Origin: Acidobacteriaceae bacterium
GTDB taxonomy: Bacteria > Acidobacteriota > Terriglobia > Terriglobales > Acidobacteriaceae
Reading direction: 5' to 3'
Assembly (NCBI GenBank): GCA_030042915.1
Contig: JASHYS010000444.1
Location: 1-6,497, forward strand
DNA: 6,497 nucleotides
The notes beneath the pieces are model-generated. The model was not told the origin of the DNA. It was given only the letters and a program-made list of their open reading frames with translations, and did not search any database. The position numbers and the translations under genes were made by a program. Positions 1-5,653 of the stretch are shown piece after piece (the stretch's first letter is position 1; the number at the start of each line of letters is the position of its first letter).

Positions 1-621
1 AAGTCGGGCCTGAAATCGGCGGTGGAAATGCACGAGAAGTTGCGTACAGGGCCGTTTGCCGGCCTGCGCGTGGCATTGCTGCACGGGCGGCTGGACGCGG
101 ACGAGAAGGAGATCATCATGCGGCGCTTTCAGCGCGGCGAGATCGACGTGCTGGTGGCGACCACAGTGATTGAAGTGGGCGTGGACGTGCCGAACGCGAC
201 GGTGATGGTGGTGGAGCATGCGGAGCGGTTCGGGCTGGCGCAGTTACACCAGCTGCGCGGGCGCGTGGGCCGCGGGGCGGCGAAGAGCTACTGCATTTTG
301 ATGACCGGCGAGCGCATTTCTCCGCTCGGCGAGGAACGGCTGAACGCCATGGCGCGGACGCAGGATGGATTTGAGCTGGCCGAACTGGACCTGGAGATGC
401 GCGGGCCGGGTGAATTTTTCGGCACGCGACAAGCGGGCCTGCCGGAATTTCGCGTGGCCAATCTGCTGCGCGACCGGAAATTGCTGGAACTGGCCAAGCA
501 GGAGGCGGCGCGGTTTGTGGTCGATCCCGGGCCCGAAGTGACAGCGGAAGAACGGGCACGGGTGCGGGCGCAATTGAAGGATGCGTGGAACCGGCGCTAC
601 GGCCTGGTTGAAGCGGGATGA
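1..621 (+). CDS. recG: ATP-dependent DNA helicase RecG, C-terminal part (5' end outside window)
   Basis: RecG is a superfamily 2 DNA translocase that remodels stalled replication forks and Holliday junctions in the cytoplasm. The frame is open from base 1, giving 206 residues of an enzyme usually near 700 residues or more, so only the second RecA-like lobe and C-terminus are visible. Helicase motif V (ATTVIEVGVDVP) is at about residues 53-64 of the visible part. Motif VI (QLHQLRGRVGRG), with its arginine fingers, is at about 81-92. The RecG-specific stretch RGPGEFFGTRQAG is at about 134-147 and is followed by PEFRVANLLRD. Together these separate it from UvrB, PriA and Mfd. The GTG at 22 and ATG at 28 are internal codons, not starts. 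The gene ends in TGA at 619-621 and faces the lipoprotein gene, 65 bp away. No truncation or frameshift is seen in the visible part. Confidence 0.97.
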   Translation, partial: KSGLKSAVEMHEKLRTGPFAGLRVALLHGRLDADEKEIIMRRFQRGEIDVLVATTVIEVGVDVPNATVMVVEHAERFGLAQLHQLRGRVGRGAAKSYCILMTGERISPLGEERLNAMARTQDGFELAELDLEMRGPGEFFGTRQAGLPEFRVANLLRDRKLLELAKQEAARFVVDPGPEVTAEERARVRAQLKDAWNRRYGLVEAG

Positions 622-628
622 GAATTCA

Positions 629-644
629 GGGAGCAAGGGAGCAA
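629..644. repeat. Short tandem repeat, two copies of GGGAGCAA
   Basis: Two exact adjacent copies of the 8-base unit GGGAGCAA lie just after the recG stop, in the 65-bp gap between two converging genes. No GC-rich stem followed by a T-run is visible in this gap, so I cannot point to an intrinsic terminator for either gene. AAACGTTT at 681-688, overlapping the other gene's stop codon, is an 8-bp palindrome but too weak to call. Confidence 0.5.
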
Positions 645-686
645 GCCACCCCAGCGCATTTAAGCACGGAGATAACCTTCAAACGT

Positions 687-2441
687 TTAGAAGTACGCGT
701 AGATTCCCGTCGGCCATCCGATGACGACAGGTTGGCAGACCTCACCGCCCGGACTCACCAGGTAGGCCCACGGCCGAATCACACTGTTCGCTGCTCCTGC
801 AGTAAACATCTCGCTGCTTTGGAAGGCGCTCGCGTTCTGTGCGGCCTGCGCCTGCGTGTGTCCGTCGCAGGCGGTATTCGGCGCGTCGGAGTCCGTTTCG
901 CCGATCATCGCAATATCACTGTCCGCGTTTCGATGCGTGAACACAAATTGCCAATCTGCGTTGTAGGTCGCCTCTGCCGTGCTCTCCACATTTGCGTTCA
1001 TATCGCAGCCGTTCGAACCCTGGATGCAGGTATAGACATGAAAATCGAAAACAGCCGGCTCCCAGCTCGAGGGTTGGCTGGGGATGGTAATCATGCCAGA
1101 ACTCGTGCCACCGCAGAGCAAACCGCCGTTCGCTTCTGAAGTCGAGTTGGGAAAATCGCCCATTGCCCCGATATATCCGCCGGTTTCGGCAGCCAACAGC
1201 AGCGATCCGAAGATCGCGTAGCCGGAATCTCCGAACATGGAGTTGCAAGTCGCCCCGGCCGTCGACACTCCCGGTGTCTGCACCGAAAAAGTGGCGGCGC
1301 CGGGGTTAAAACCGTATTCCTGCAAGGCGCCGCCTACCTGGGCCAGCACTGCAGTACCCGTGACGGGGTCGTACATCTCGCGCGCCTCGTTCGTAAAGTC
1401 CCAAAAGTCCACTTCATTCTCAATATCCCACTCCTCTATGTTGATTCCCACGTTTTGGGCCTGGAGTGCCACATCGCCCACAAGAGAAATAAAAGGTGTC
1501 CACCCCCAGAAGATAGGATTCGCGGGGGAGCAGTAATAAGCCTCGTTCTGCCCCTGGTCGGCCGGCCAGTAGTTGTTCGCCGGATCGAGCCCGTAGGGGA
1601 GCCATGGGAAGAAAGCGAGCGTCTCGCTGCCTGCCGTGCAGTTGGGGCCCTCGCGGTAGGCGACAGTCATGGTTGTGAGGTTGATGCCCGCAGGAGAGCC
1701 CGACCATTCCTGGTTAAGCGTTGAGGTTGGAGTCACGTTCAAAATGCCAGCGGCTTTCATATCCGCGAAGAATGCGTTAAGGTTCTCGAGCCACACCGCG
1801 CTTACGTTTCCTTCCGCATCGAAAGGCGTGCTGCTTGCGCCTCCGCCCAAGCCGAATTGGAACCTGATGCCGCCCACACCCTGTCCCGCATAGAAGGAGA
1901 GAAAATTCTGCATGCACGTCCTGACGCTCAGTAGATCGGAACAAGCCGGATAGATCGAGCTACCGGTGTTCACCACTCCATAGCTGTATTGGTCAACCCA
2001 GAGCGGGCCGATGTTGACTTCGAGCTGAGGCACCACGGCCGCAGCCGTTACCGTCACTGACGCTGCGCCCGATTGGCTCATTTCTTGCACTGACGTGGCG
2101 GTAATGGTCGAGGATCCTGTGCTGTTTGGAGCTGTGAACAGTCCAGCGGAGTTAATCGACCCCTCGCTGGCACTCCAAGTGACCGCTGTGTTGTAAGTTC
2201 CTGTTCCGCTCACAGTCGCGGTGCACTGTGACATCTGCCCAGCCTGAACTGTGGCCGGGCTGCAGGACGCCGTAACCGAGGTAACAGTAGGGCCGGTGGT
2301 AGTAACGCCTCCATTCGATCCCCCGCCACAAGCCGTGCTGAGGGCTAAAAAAAACAAGAGGATCGCGAAACCAAAGCGGAATAAGGTCAGCCTCTGGATT
2401 TGAGCAGGTATTCTCCAGAACGCTTGAAGTGGCGTCGGCAT
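687..2441 (-). CDS. Secreted lipoprotein with Ig-like domain and glycoside-hydrolase-like TIM barrel
   Basis: The product is 584 residues. The start at 2441 is chosen because AAGGGAGG (2454-2447) lies 5 bases upstream and a signal peptide follows directly. The frame extends to a TTG at 2594, but that would bury the signal peptide. A basic N-terminus and a hydrophobic core (about residues 21-34) lead to LSTAC, with Cys38 as the likely lipidated residue. Ser at -3 is atypical for a lipobox. A Gly/Ser/Thr linker leads to a bacterial Ig-like domain (about 51-133) with two cysteines (60, 73). The rest resembles a clan GH-A (beta/alpha)8 barrel: WDIENE puts Asn342-Glu343 as possible acid/base, FDFHVY contains His468, and IAMIGETD puts Glu515 as possible nucleophile. 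The barrel has ten cysteines, suggesting disulfides and export. It probably cleaves a polysaccharide outside the inner membrane. I cannot name a GH family or substrate. Confidence 0.85.
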   Translation of the reverse strand: MPTPLQAFWRIPAQIQRLTLFRFGFAILLFFLALSTACGGGSNGGVTTTGPTVTSVTASCSPATVQAGQMSQCTATVSGTGTYNTAVTWSASEGSINSAGLFTAPNSTGSSTITATSVQEMSQSGAASVTVTAAAVVPQLEVNIGPLWVDQYSYGVVNTGSSIYPACSDLLSVRTCMQNFLSFYAGQGVGGIRFQFGLGGGASSTPFDAEGNVSAVWLENLNAFFADMKAAGILNVTPTSTLNQEWSGSPAGINLTTMTVAYREGPNCTAGSETLAFFPWLPYGLDPANNYWPADQGQNEAYYCSPANPIFWGWTPFISLVGDVALQAQNVGINIEEWDIENEVDFWDFTNEAREMYDPVTGTAVLAQVGGALQEYGFNPGAATFSVQTPGVSTAGATCNSMFGDSGYAIFGSLLLAAETGGYIGAMGDFPNSTSEANGGLLCGGTSSGMITIPSQPSSWEPAVFDFHVYTCIQGSNGCDMNANVESTAEATYNADWQFVFTHRNADSDIAMIGETDSDAPNTACDGHTQAQAAQNASAFQSSEMFTAGAANSVIRPWAYLVSPGGEVCQPVVIGWPTGIYAYF

Positions 2442-2446
2442 ACGTG

Positions 2447-2454
2447 CCTCCCTT
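2447..2454 (-). promoter_or_regulatory. Strong Shine-Dalgarno of the lipoprotein gene
   Basis: On the minus strand this reads AAGGGAGG, followed by CACGT and then ATG. It is one of the best ribosome binding sites in the window. It decides the start at 2441 over the longer TTG-initiated frame at 2594. Confidence 0.8.
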
Positions 2455-2500
2455 AAAGCTAGTAAGCCGAGATTTCCGTTTTGCCCTGCGTTTGTGAACC

Positions 2501-2506
2501 AATATA
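2501..2506 (-). promoter_or_regulatory. Possible -10 element (TATATT) for the lipoprotein gene
   Basis: On the minus strand TATATT matches the TATAAT consensus at five of six bases. It would place transcription start near 2494, giving a leader of about 50 bases before the ATG at 2441. No acceptable -35 hexamer sits 16-18 bases upstream. A run of A residues lies further up (about 2531-2536, read on the minus strand). The call rests on the hexamer and its position alone. Confidence 0.2.
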
Positions 2507-2653
2507 TCCCTATTCGCCTCCACCGGCGATCTTTTTTGGTCCGTTTGGATCCCCAACCTCCGGGAGTGCCCCACTGGGCTGCCTCTGAGACCAAAAACGA
2601 TCATTTGCCCCATTTCGCGGCACTCTTTCGGCCACTTCTCCCTCAAAGCAAGA

Positions 2654-2673
2654 CGGCAATCGACCGATTGCCG
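2654..2673. promoter_or_regulatory. Perfect 9+2+9 palindrome, candidate operator
   Basis: CGGCAATCG and CGATTGCCG are perfect reverse complements separated by two bases (AC). With such a short spacer this is more plausibly a site for a dimeric regulator than an RNA hairpin. The size and the ATCG..CGAT core are reminiscent of operators for LacI- or GntR-type sugar regulators. It lies about 215-230 bp upstream of the start of the glycoside-hydrolase-like lipoprotein gene. No regulator gene is present in the window, so the link to that gene is inference from position. Confidence 0.4.
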
Positions 2674-2890
2674 CAGCAGGTCGGCGGGTATTCATCTCCG
2701 GAATGTCTTCATGGTGTTCCCGCCCTCATAAACGTTGACGATTGCGACTATCGGAGGTTTCAGAATTACGACTCAAAATGGAAATGTGGTATGCGATGAA
2801 TCGGACGAGGAAGAACGCAAAGGAAACGGTCGCTTCGTTCGATCCGCCGTTGAGGGGCACGCTTCGCAAAATCGCTATGAGCTCATCGAC

Positions 2891-2910
2891 GACCCGCGTT
2901 CAAGCGGGTC
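2891..2910 (-). other. 7-bp hairpin enclosing the stop of the small unknown gene
   Basis: GACCCGC (2891-2897) and GCGGGTC (2904-2910) pair perfectly around a 6-base loop, and the TGA stop of the minus-strand gene (2902-2900) lies in that loop. A T-run does not follow on the minus strand, so it is not a standard intrinsic terminator. It could be a weak terminator, an RNA 3'-end stabiliser or chance in GC-rich DNA. Confidence 0.35.
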
Positions 2911-3298
2911 CGGAGGATTGGACCACGTTGACGATCTCGGGCGGGAAGGTTTGAATCTCCAAATCGATGCTGGCGATTTCGGCGCCGCAGTCTCTGTGCC
3001 GGTTGCGCGTGCATTGGCAAAGCTCAGTGAAGCGCATGTGGCCGCTTTGGCTCAGTTCCAGGCCGGCCGCAATCAGGATGCTGTAAATATCGACGCAGGC
3101 CTGGCGCTCGAATTCGAACAGCATATTTACCGTGCCGGAATCGTTGGCGCCACGGCTGAGTACCCAGCCTCCGCATGCCAGAATGGCTCCGGTAAGAGAC
3201 TGCACCAGCCGCGACGGCTCCTCGGTGGAAACCGCCTTCATCTGCATCGCCCAGGGAATGCTGACGGGCTGCACCGGTCTCCGTTCTGGCACGTTCAT
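2900..3298 (-). CDS. Conserved-looking small protein of unknown function
   Basis: With the start at 3298 the product is 132 residues. Codons on the minus strand favour G or C at third positions throughout the core, and the overlapping plus-strand frames do not, so I take this strand as coding. The core (about residues 38-121) reads as two strands (CGGWVLSRGANDSGTVNMLFEFE), a helix (RQACVDIYSILIAAGLELS) and two more strands (RFTELCQCTR and ASIDLEIQTF). This could be a small ferredoxin-like or ACT-like fold, by inference only. Five cysteines are present (42, 68, 94, 96, 104), including Cys-Gln-Cys. There is no signal peptide or membrane segment, so it is probably cytoplasmic. The start is uncertain. 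ATGs at 3481, 3337, 3298, 3247 and 3241 are all in frame and none has a good ribosome binding site. Sequence upstream of 3298 looks non-coding. From memory, similar proteins occur in acidobacteria as hypotheticals. Confidence 0.7.
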   Translation of the reverse strand: MNVPERRPVQPVSIPWAMQMKAVSTEEPSRLVQSLTGAILACGGWVLSRGANDSGTVNMLFEFERQACVDIYSILIAAGLELSQSGHMRFTELCQCTRNRHRDCGAEIASIDLEIQTFPPEIVNVVQSSGPA

Positions 3299-3479
3299 GT
3301 TCACAGGCCGTTTATCGCCAGAGGGGCAGTACGGCATCAAAGCTGTTGCGGAGTCGAACGGCGCCTGACCGCGTTTGAAACACCCCAGCCCAGCGAGCAC
3401 TGCGCCGGCCGTTGCGCAGGTAATTGGCCCCGACCGCCGGACGTGCGAGGAGGCCCGATGTTGTAGCTTGAGAGAAAGC

Positions 3480-3863
3480 ATGATCGTCGGTTCCGGAATC
3501 GATGCTGTGGAAATTGCGCGCATCCAGCGCGCCATGGACCGTTTTGGCGCGCGCTTTCTCAATCGGGTCTATCTCGAGGCCGAGCAGGCCTATTGTCTGC
3601 GCAAGCGCAATGCGGCGGAGAGTTTTGCGGCTCGTTTCGCCGCCAAAGAGGCCGCAGCCAAGGCGTTGGGAACGGGAATTAGCTTTGGCGTGAGCTGGCG
3701 CGAGTTCGAAGTAGTGCGAGAGCTATCGGGAAGGCCCACGCTCAAGTTTCACGGCCGCGCTGCAGAGATTGCTCGCCGCCTGGGCGTCAAGCACGCCGCG
3801 CTGTCGATCACGCACACGGCGCTTTTGTCATTCGCCAGCGTGGTACTGGAAGACGGGGCATAG
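3480..3863 (+). CDS. acpS: Holo-[acyl-carrier-protein] synthase AcpS
   Basis: AcpS transfers 4'-phosphopantetheine from coenzyme A to a serine of acyl carrier protein, making the active carrier for fatty-acid and lipid synthesis in the cytoplasm. The product is 127 residues, the usual length for this trimeric enzyme. The N-terminal IVGSGIDAVEIARI carries the Mg-binding Asp8. RFAAKEAAAKALGTG holds the second metal-binding acid, Glu57, and the CoA-binding lysines. The C-terminal LSITHTALLSFASVVLE matches the last strands of the family. The ATG at 3480 is chosen because homology begins at its first residues and GAGAGAAAG lies just upstream. The frame is open further upstream but the added sequence is unlike AcpS. 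The gene is transcribed away from the small unknown gene and is followed after 59 bp by the MCE gene. Both metal ligands are intact, so it should be active. Confidence 0.95.
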   Translation: MIVGSGIDAVEIARIQRAMDRFGARFLNRVYLEAEQAYCLRKRNAAESFAARFAAKEAAAKALGTGISFGVSWREFEVVRELSGRPTLKFHGRAAEIARRLGVKHAALSITHTALLSFASVVLEDGA

Positions 3864-3875
3864 ATGGGCTGCTTC

Positions 3876-3884
3876 TGCTATCCT
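3876..3884 (+). promoter_or_regulatory. Possible extended -10 promoter for the MCE gene
   Basis: TGCTATCCT combines a TG one base upstream with TATCCT, which matches TATAAT at four of six positions. Transcription would begin near 3891, leaving about 30 bases of leader before the GTG at 3923. No good -35 hexamer is visible, which an extended -10 can tolerate. If real, the MCE gene and its downstream neighbour could be transcribed independently of acpS. Confidence 0.3.
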
Positions 3885-3922
3885 CAAGGCGACGAGCCAC
3901 TTCGTTCCGTTAGAGGAGTGAT

Positions 3923-4999
3923 GTGCCAAGCCGTAAAGAGATTCAATGGTCTCAGCTAAAGGTGGGGGTCCTGGTTCTGGCCGCCATCGCCATCCTGATC
4001 GCACTCATGTTTCTCATGACCGGCTCCACGGGCGGCCTTTTTGCCCATAAAATGACGCTCCGCTGCTACTTTCCGAATGCCGGCGGCTTGAAGGAGGGGG
4101 CTGTCGTCTCGCTGGAGGGCGTTACCATCGGCAATGTCGTAAAGATGCGGGTGGTCCCGGAGCGAAACCCCGATCCCGTCGAGGTGACCATGCAGGTGGG
4201 AGAGAAGTATCTCTACGACCTGCACACTGACTCGAGAGCCTCAATCCAGGCGGCAGGTGTGCTGGGCGACAGCTATGTGGATATTGAATCGAGGCACGCC
4301 TCGGGTCCGGCCCCGCTCAACAATGCCGAACTCCTCGCTTCCGGCGCCCCAACCATTCAATCCGTGATCAACTCCAGCGAGGTGTCGATTCAAGAAATCA
4401 ACCTGCTGGTGCGCAAGATTGAAACGCTGGTTGACGCGATCAACAACAGCCGTGGCGTGTTCGGTGAGCTGATCAACGATCCTGCGCTTAAGAAAGACAT
4501 TGTCACGATCGCGGCCAACCTGCAGACGATGACGCAAGCGATAGCCGACGGCAAAGGGACGGCTGGGAAGTTCATCAACGACGATACGCTTTACACAAAA
4601 ATCAATACGACGGTCGATCAATTGAATTCGGTCGTCGCCGATCTGAACGCCGGCAAAGGCACGGCGGGCAAATTGCTCAAAGACGATGCCGCTTACAACA
4701 ATTTCAATTCGGCCGTTGCGAACCTGAAGCAGATCACAGACTCGATCAATGCGGGCAATGGCACCGCCGGCAAATTGCTTAAAGACCCAGCCATGGCACA
4801 GAAGCTCAGCGACGCCATCACGAACCTCGACGGGATTTTGAAGAGCGTAAACGCAGGCGAAGGTTCAGCGGGGCAGTTTGTCAAGAACAAGGCGCTCTAC
4901 ACCCACGTCGATCAGGCTGCGGATCAGGCCCAGCAGCTCATCAAGGCCATGCGCGAAAACCCCAAGAAGTACCTGGTCGTGCAGCTGAAATTGTTCTAA
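3923..4999 (+). CDS. MCE/MlaD-family lipid-transport substrate-binding protein with C-terminal 34-residue repeats
   Basis: MCE proteins are anchored in the inner membrane, oligomerise into rings or tubes and shuttle phospholipid or other hydrophobic molecules across the periplasm. This protein has 358 residues and starts with GTG at 3923. GAGGAG lies 4 bases upstream, and the ATG at 3921 is in another frame. One membrane helix (about 13-33) is followed by one MCE domain (about 44-123) with the typical FPNAGGLKEGAVVSLEGVTI and GVLGDSYVDIE segments. After a helical linker (about 146-176) come five tandem 34-residue units (177-346), based on KGTAGKLLKD..Y and ending LNAG. Family members have helical C-terminal regions that form a channel. 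The gene sits 59 bp after acpS and 36 bp before the next gene. MlaE permease and MlaF ATPase genes are not seen here, so its partners must be encoded elsewhere. I leave the symbol blank because MlaD orthology cannot be shown. Confidence 0.9.
   Translation: MPSRKEIQWSQLKVGVLVLAAIAILIALMFLMTGSTGGLFAHKMTLRCYFPNAGGLKEGAVVSLEGVTIGNVVKMRVVPERNPDPVEVTMQVGEKYLYDLHTDSRASIQAAGVLGDSYVDIESRHASGPAPLNNAELLASGAPTIQSVINSSEVSIQEINLLVRKIETLVDAINNSRGVFGELINDPALKKDIVTIAANLQTMTQAIADGKGTAGKFINDDTLYTKINTTVDQLNSVVADLNAGKGTAGKLLKDDAAYNNFNSAVANLKQITDSINAGNGTAGKLLKDPAMAQKLSDAITNLDGILKSVNAGEGSAGQFVKNKALYTHVDQAADQAQQLIKAMRENPKKYLVVQLKLF
4451..4960 (+). repeat. Five tandem 102-bp units (34 residues each) in the MCE gene
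   Basis: Units are at 4451-4552, 4553-4654, 4655-4756, 4757-4858 and 4859-4960. The register is exact, with no insertions or deletions. Each unit opens with a Gly-Thr/Ser-Ala-Gly-Lys/Gln type turn (RGVFGE in unit 1), then (L/I)(K/N)D. An amphipathic stretch with regularly spaced hydrophobic residues follows, and units 1-4 end in DG or AG. Units 2-4 are the most alike. The first and last are more diverged. DNA identity is low enough that the repeats look old rather than freshly duplicated. Confidence 0.85.
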
Positions 5000-5035
5000 T
5001 CCTCTCCACGCGAGCATCCCCCGCGGAGAAATGCG

Positions 5036-5653
5036 ATGAAAAAATGGCCGTGGAAGAAGATTCTCCTCGGAGCGGTTTTATTTCTGATTGCGGTGGGGAT
5101 TTTTCCATTTAGCTACCTCTATTGGTTTGCGCACGCGCACAATCTTCAGCCGCTCTCGATGCCGGTCCCACTCCAACAGGGAGAGTATGCTTCAGCGGAG
5201 TTCAAGACGGACCTGGACGAAAATTACATGATTCAGCTTGAGCTGATGGACCCCACGCGGCGGAGCATCGAGCTCAACAAGGCTGCCGTGCTCGATCTCG
5301 ATTGGAAGATCGTGGATGCCAAGGGAGATGTAATTCAGCGAGGGAGCCAGGATCTTCAAATCGGCGCGGCAAACGAGGTCAATCTTGGTGAATACCATCC
5401 CCAACGTGGCGTGGCGCAGAGATTGATTCTCGACCTGCATCGCAACCTCGACGAACCCGAGGGATCGCGCGTGACGATCGACGTGAATTCGACGGAAGAT
5501 CCCGAGGGCATGGCGTTCGGATTCGTTTTATTTGCACGATGGGCGATTTTTGTAGCCGGTCCGGGGGTGATCATCCTTGTGGCGCTGCTGGTTGCTCGGT
5601 TCGTGCACCCATCTGGCCGCGATAGACCTGCCAAAACTCCGCAAACGCCTTGA
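5036..5653 (+). CDS. Membrane-anchored periplasmic protein of unknown function
   Basis: I do not recognise a family for this 205-residue protein. A basic N-terminus (MKKWPWKK) precedes a first membrane helix (about 9-30). A soluble middle (about 35-158) has alternating strand-like segments such as YMIQLELM, LDLDWKIVDAKGDV and SRVTIDVNS, suggesting a beta-sandwich. A second helix (about 163-190) and a short Pro/Lys/Arg tail follow. By the positive-inside rule both ends are cytoplasmic and the middle domain is periplasmic. The ATG at 5036 is preceded by GGAG at 5024-5027 with an 8-base gap. The gene lies 36 bp after the MCE gene and is probably co-transcribed with it, so it may act in the same envelope process. 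That role is inferred from position only. Its last 83 bp overlap the 3' end of the opposing membrane-protein gene. Confidence 0.82.
   Translation: MKKWPWKKILLGAVLFLIAVGIFPFSYLYWFAHAHNLQPLSMPVPLQQGEYASAEFKTDLDENYMIQLELMDPTRRSIELNKAAVLDLDWKIVDAKGDVIQRGSQDLQIGAANEVNLGEYHPQRGVAQRLILDLHRNLDEPEGSRVTIDVNSTEDPEGMAFGFVLFARWAIFVAGPGVIILVALLVARFVHPSGRDRPAKTPQTP

Larger units (their letters stand above)
2442..2899. other. Gene-free stretch between two minus-strand genes
   Basis: These 458 bp hold the ribosome binding site, possible promoter and palindrome upstream of the lipoprotein gene. Towards the right they hold the region downstream of the small unknown gene. Open frames here begin with TTG, lack a good ribosome binding site, show no G/C bias at third positions and give protein sequences I do not recognise. 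At 2877-2886 there is a 10-bp palindrome, ATGAGCTCAT. I see no tRNA, no terminator with a T-run and no recognisable gene remnant. Confidence 0.6.

Noticed and set aside
622..686. Possible bidirectional terminator between recG and the lipoprotein gene
   Set aside because: No GC-rich stem with a following T-run on either strand, only a short tandem repeat and an 8-bp AT-rich palindrome.
2442..2594. N-terminal extension of the lipoprotein gene from a TTG at 2594
   Set aside because: It would put 51 charged residues before a clear signal peptide, whereas the ATG at 2441 has a strong Shine-Dalgarno at the right spacing.
2891..2910. T-arm-like stem with GTTCAA, possible tRNA end
   Set aside because: The loop is 6 rather than 7 bases, the stem is 7 rather than 5 base pairs, and no anticodon or acceptor arm can be found around it.
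2742..2954. Plus-strand frame of 70 codons in the gene-free stretch
   Set aside because: TTG start, no recognisable protein similarity, no codon bias, and it overlaps the 3' end of the better-supported minus-strand gene.
2735..3466. Long plus-strand open frame of 243 codons starting with TTG
   Set aside because: It lies opposite the small minus-strand gene, its composition is rich in Arg, His and Gly as expected for an antisense shadow, and it lacks third-position bias and a good ribosome binding site.
3375..3479. Upstream extension of acpS by 35 codons
   Set aside because: AcpS homology starts exactly at the ATG at 3480, and the added sequence does not resemble the family.
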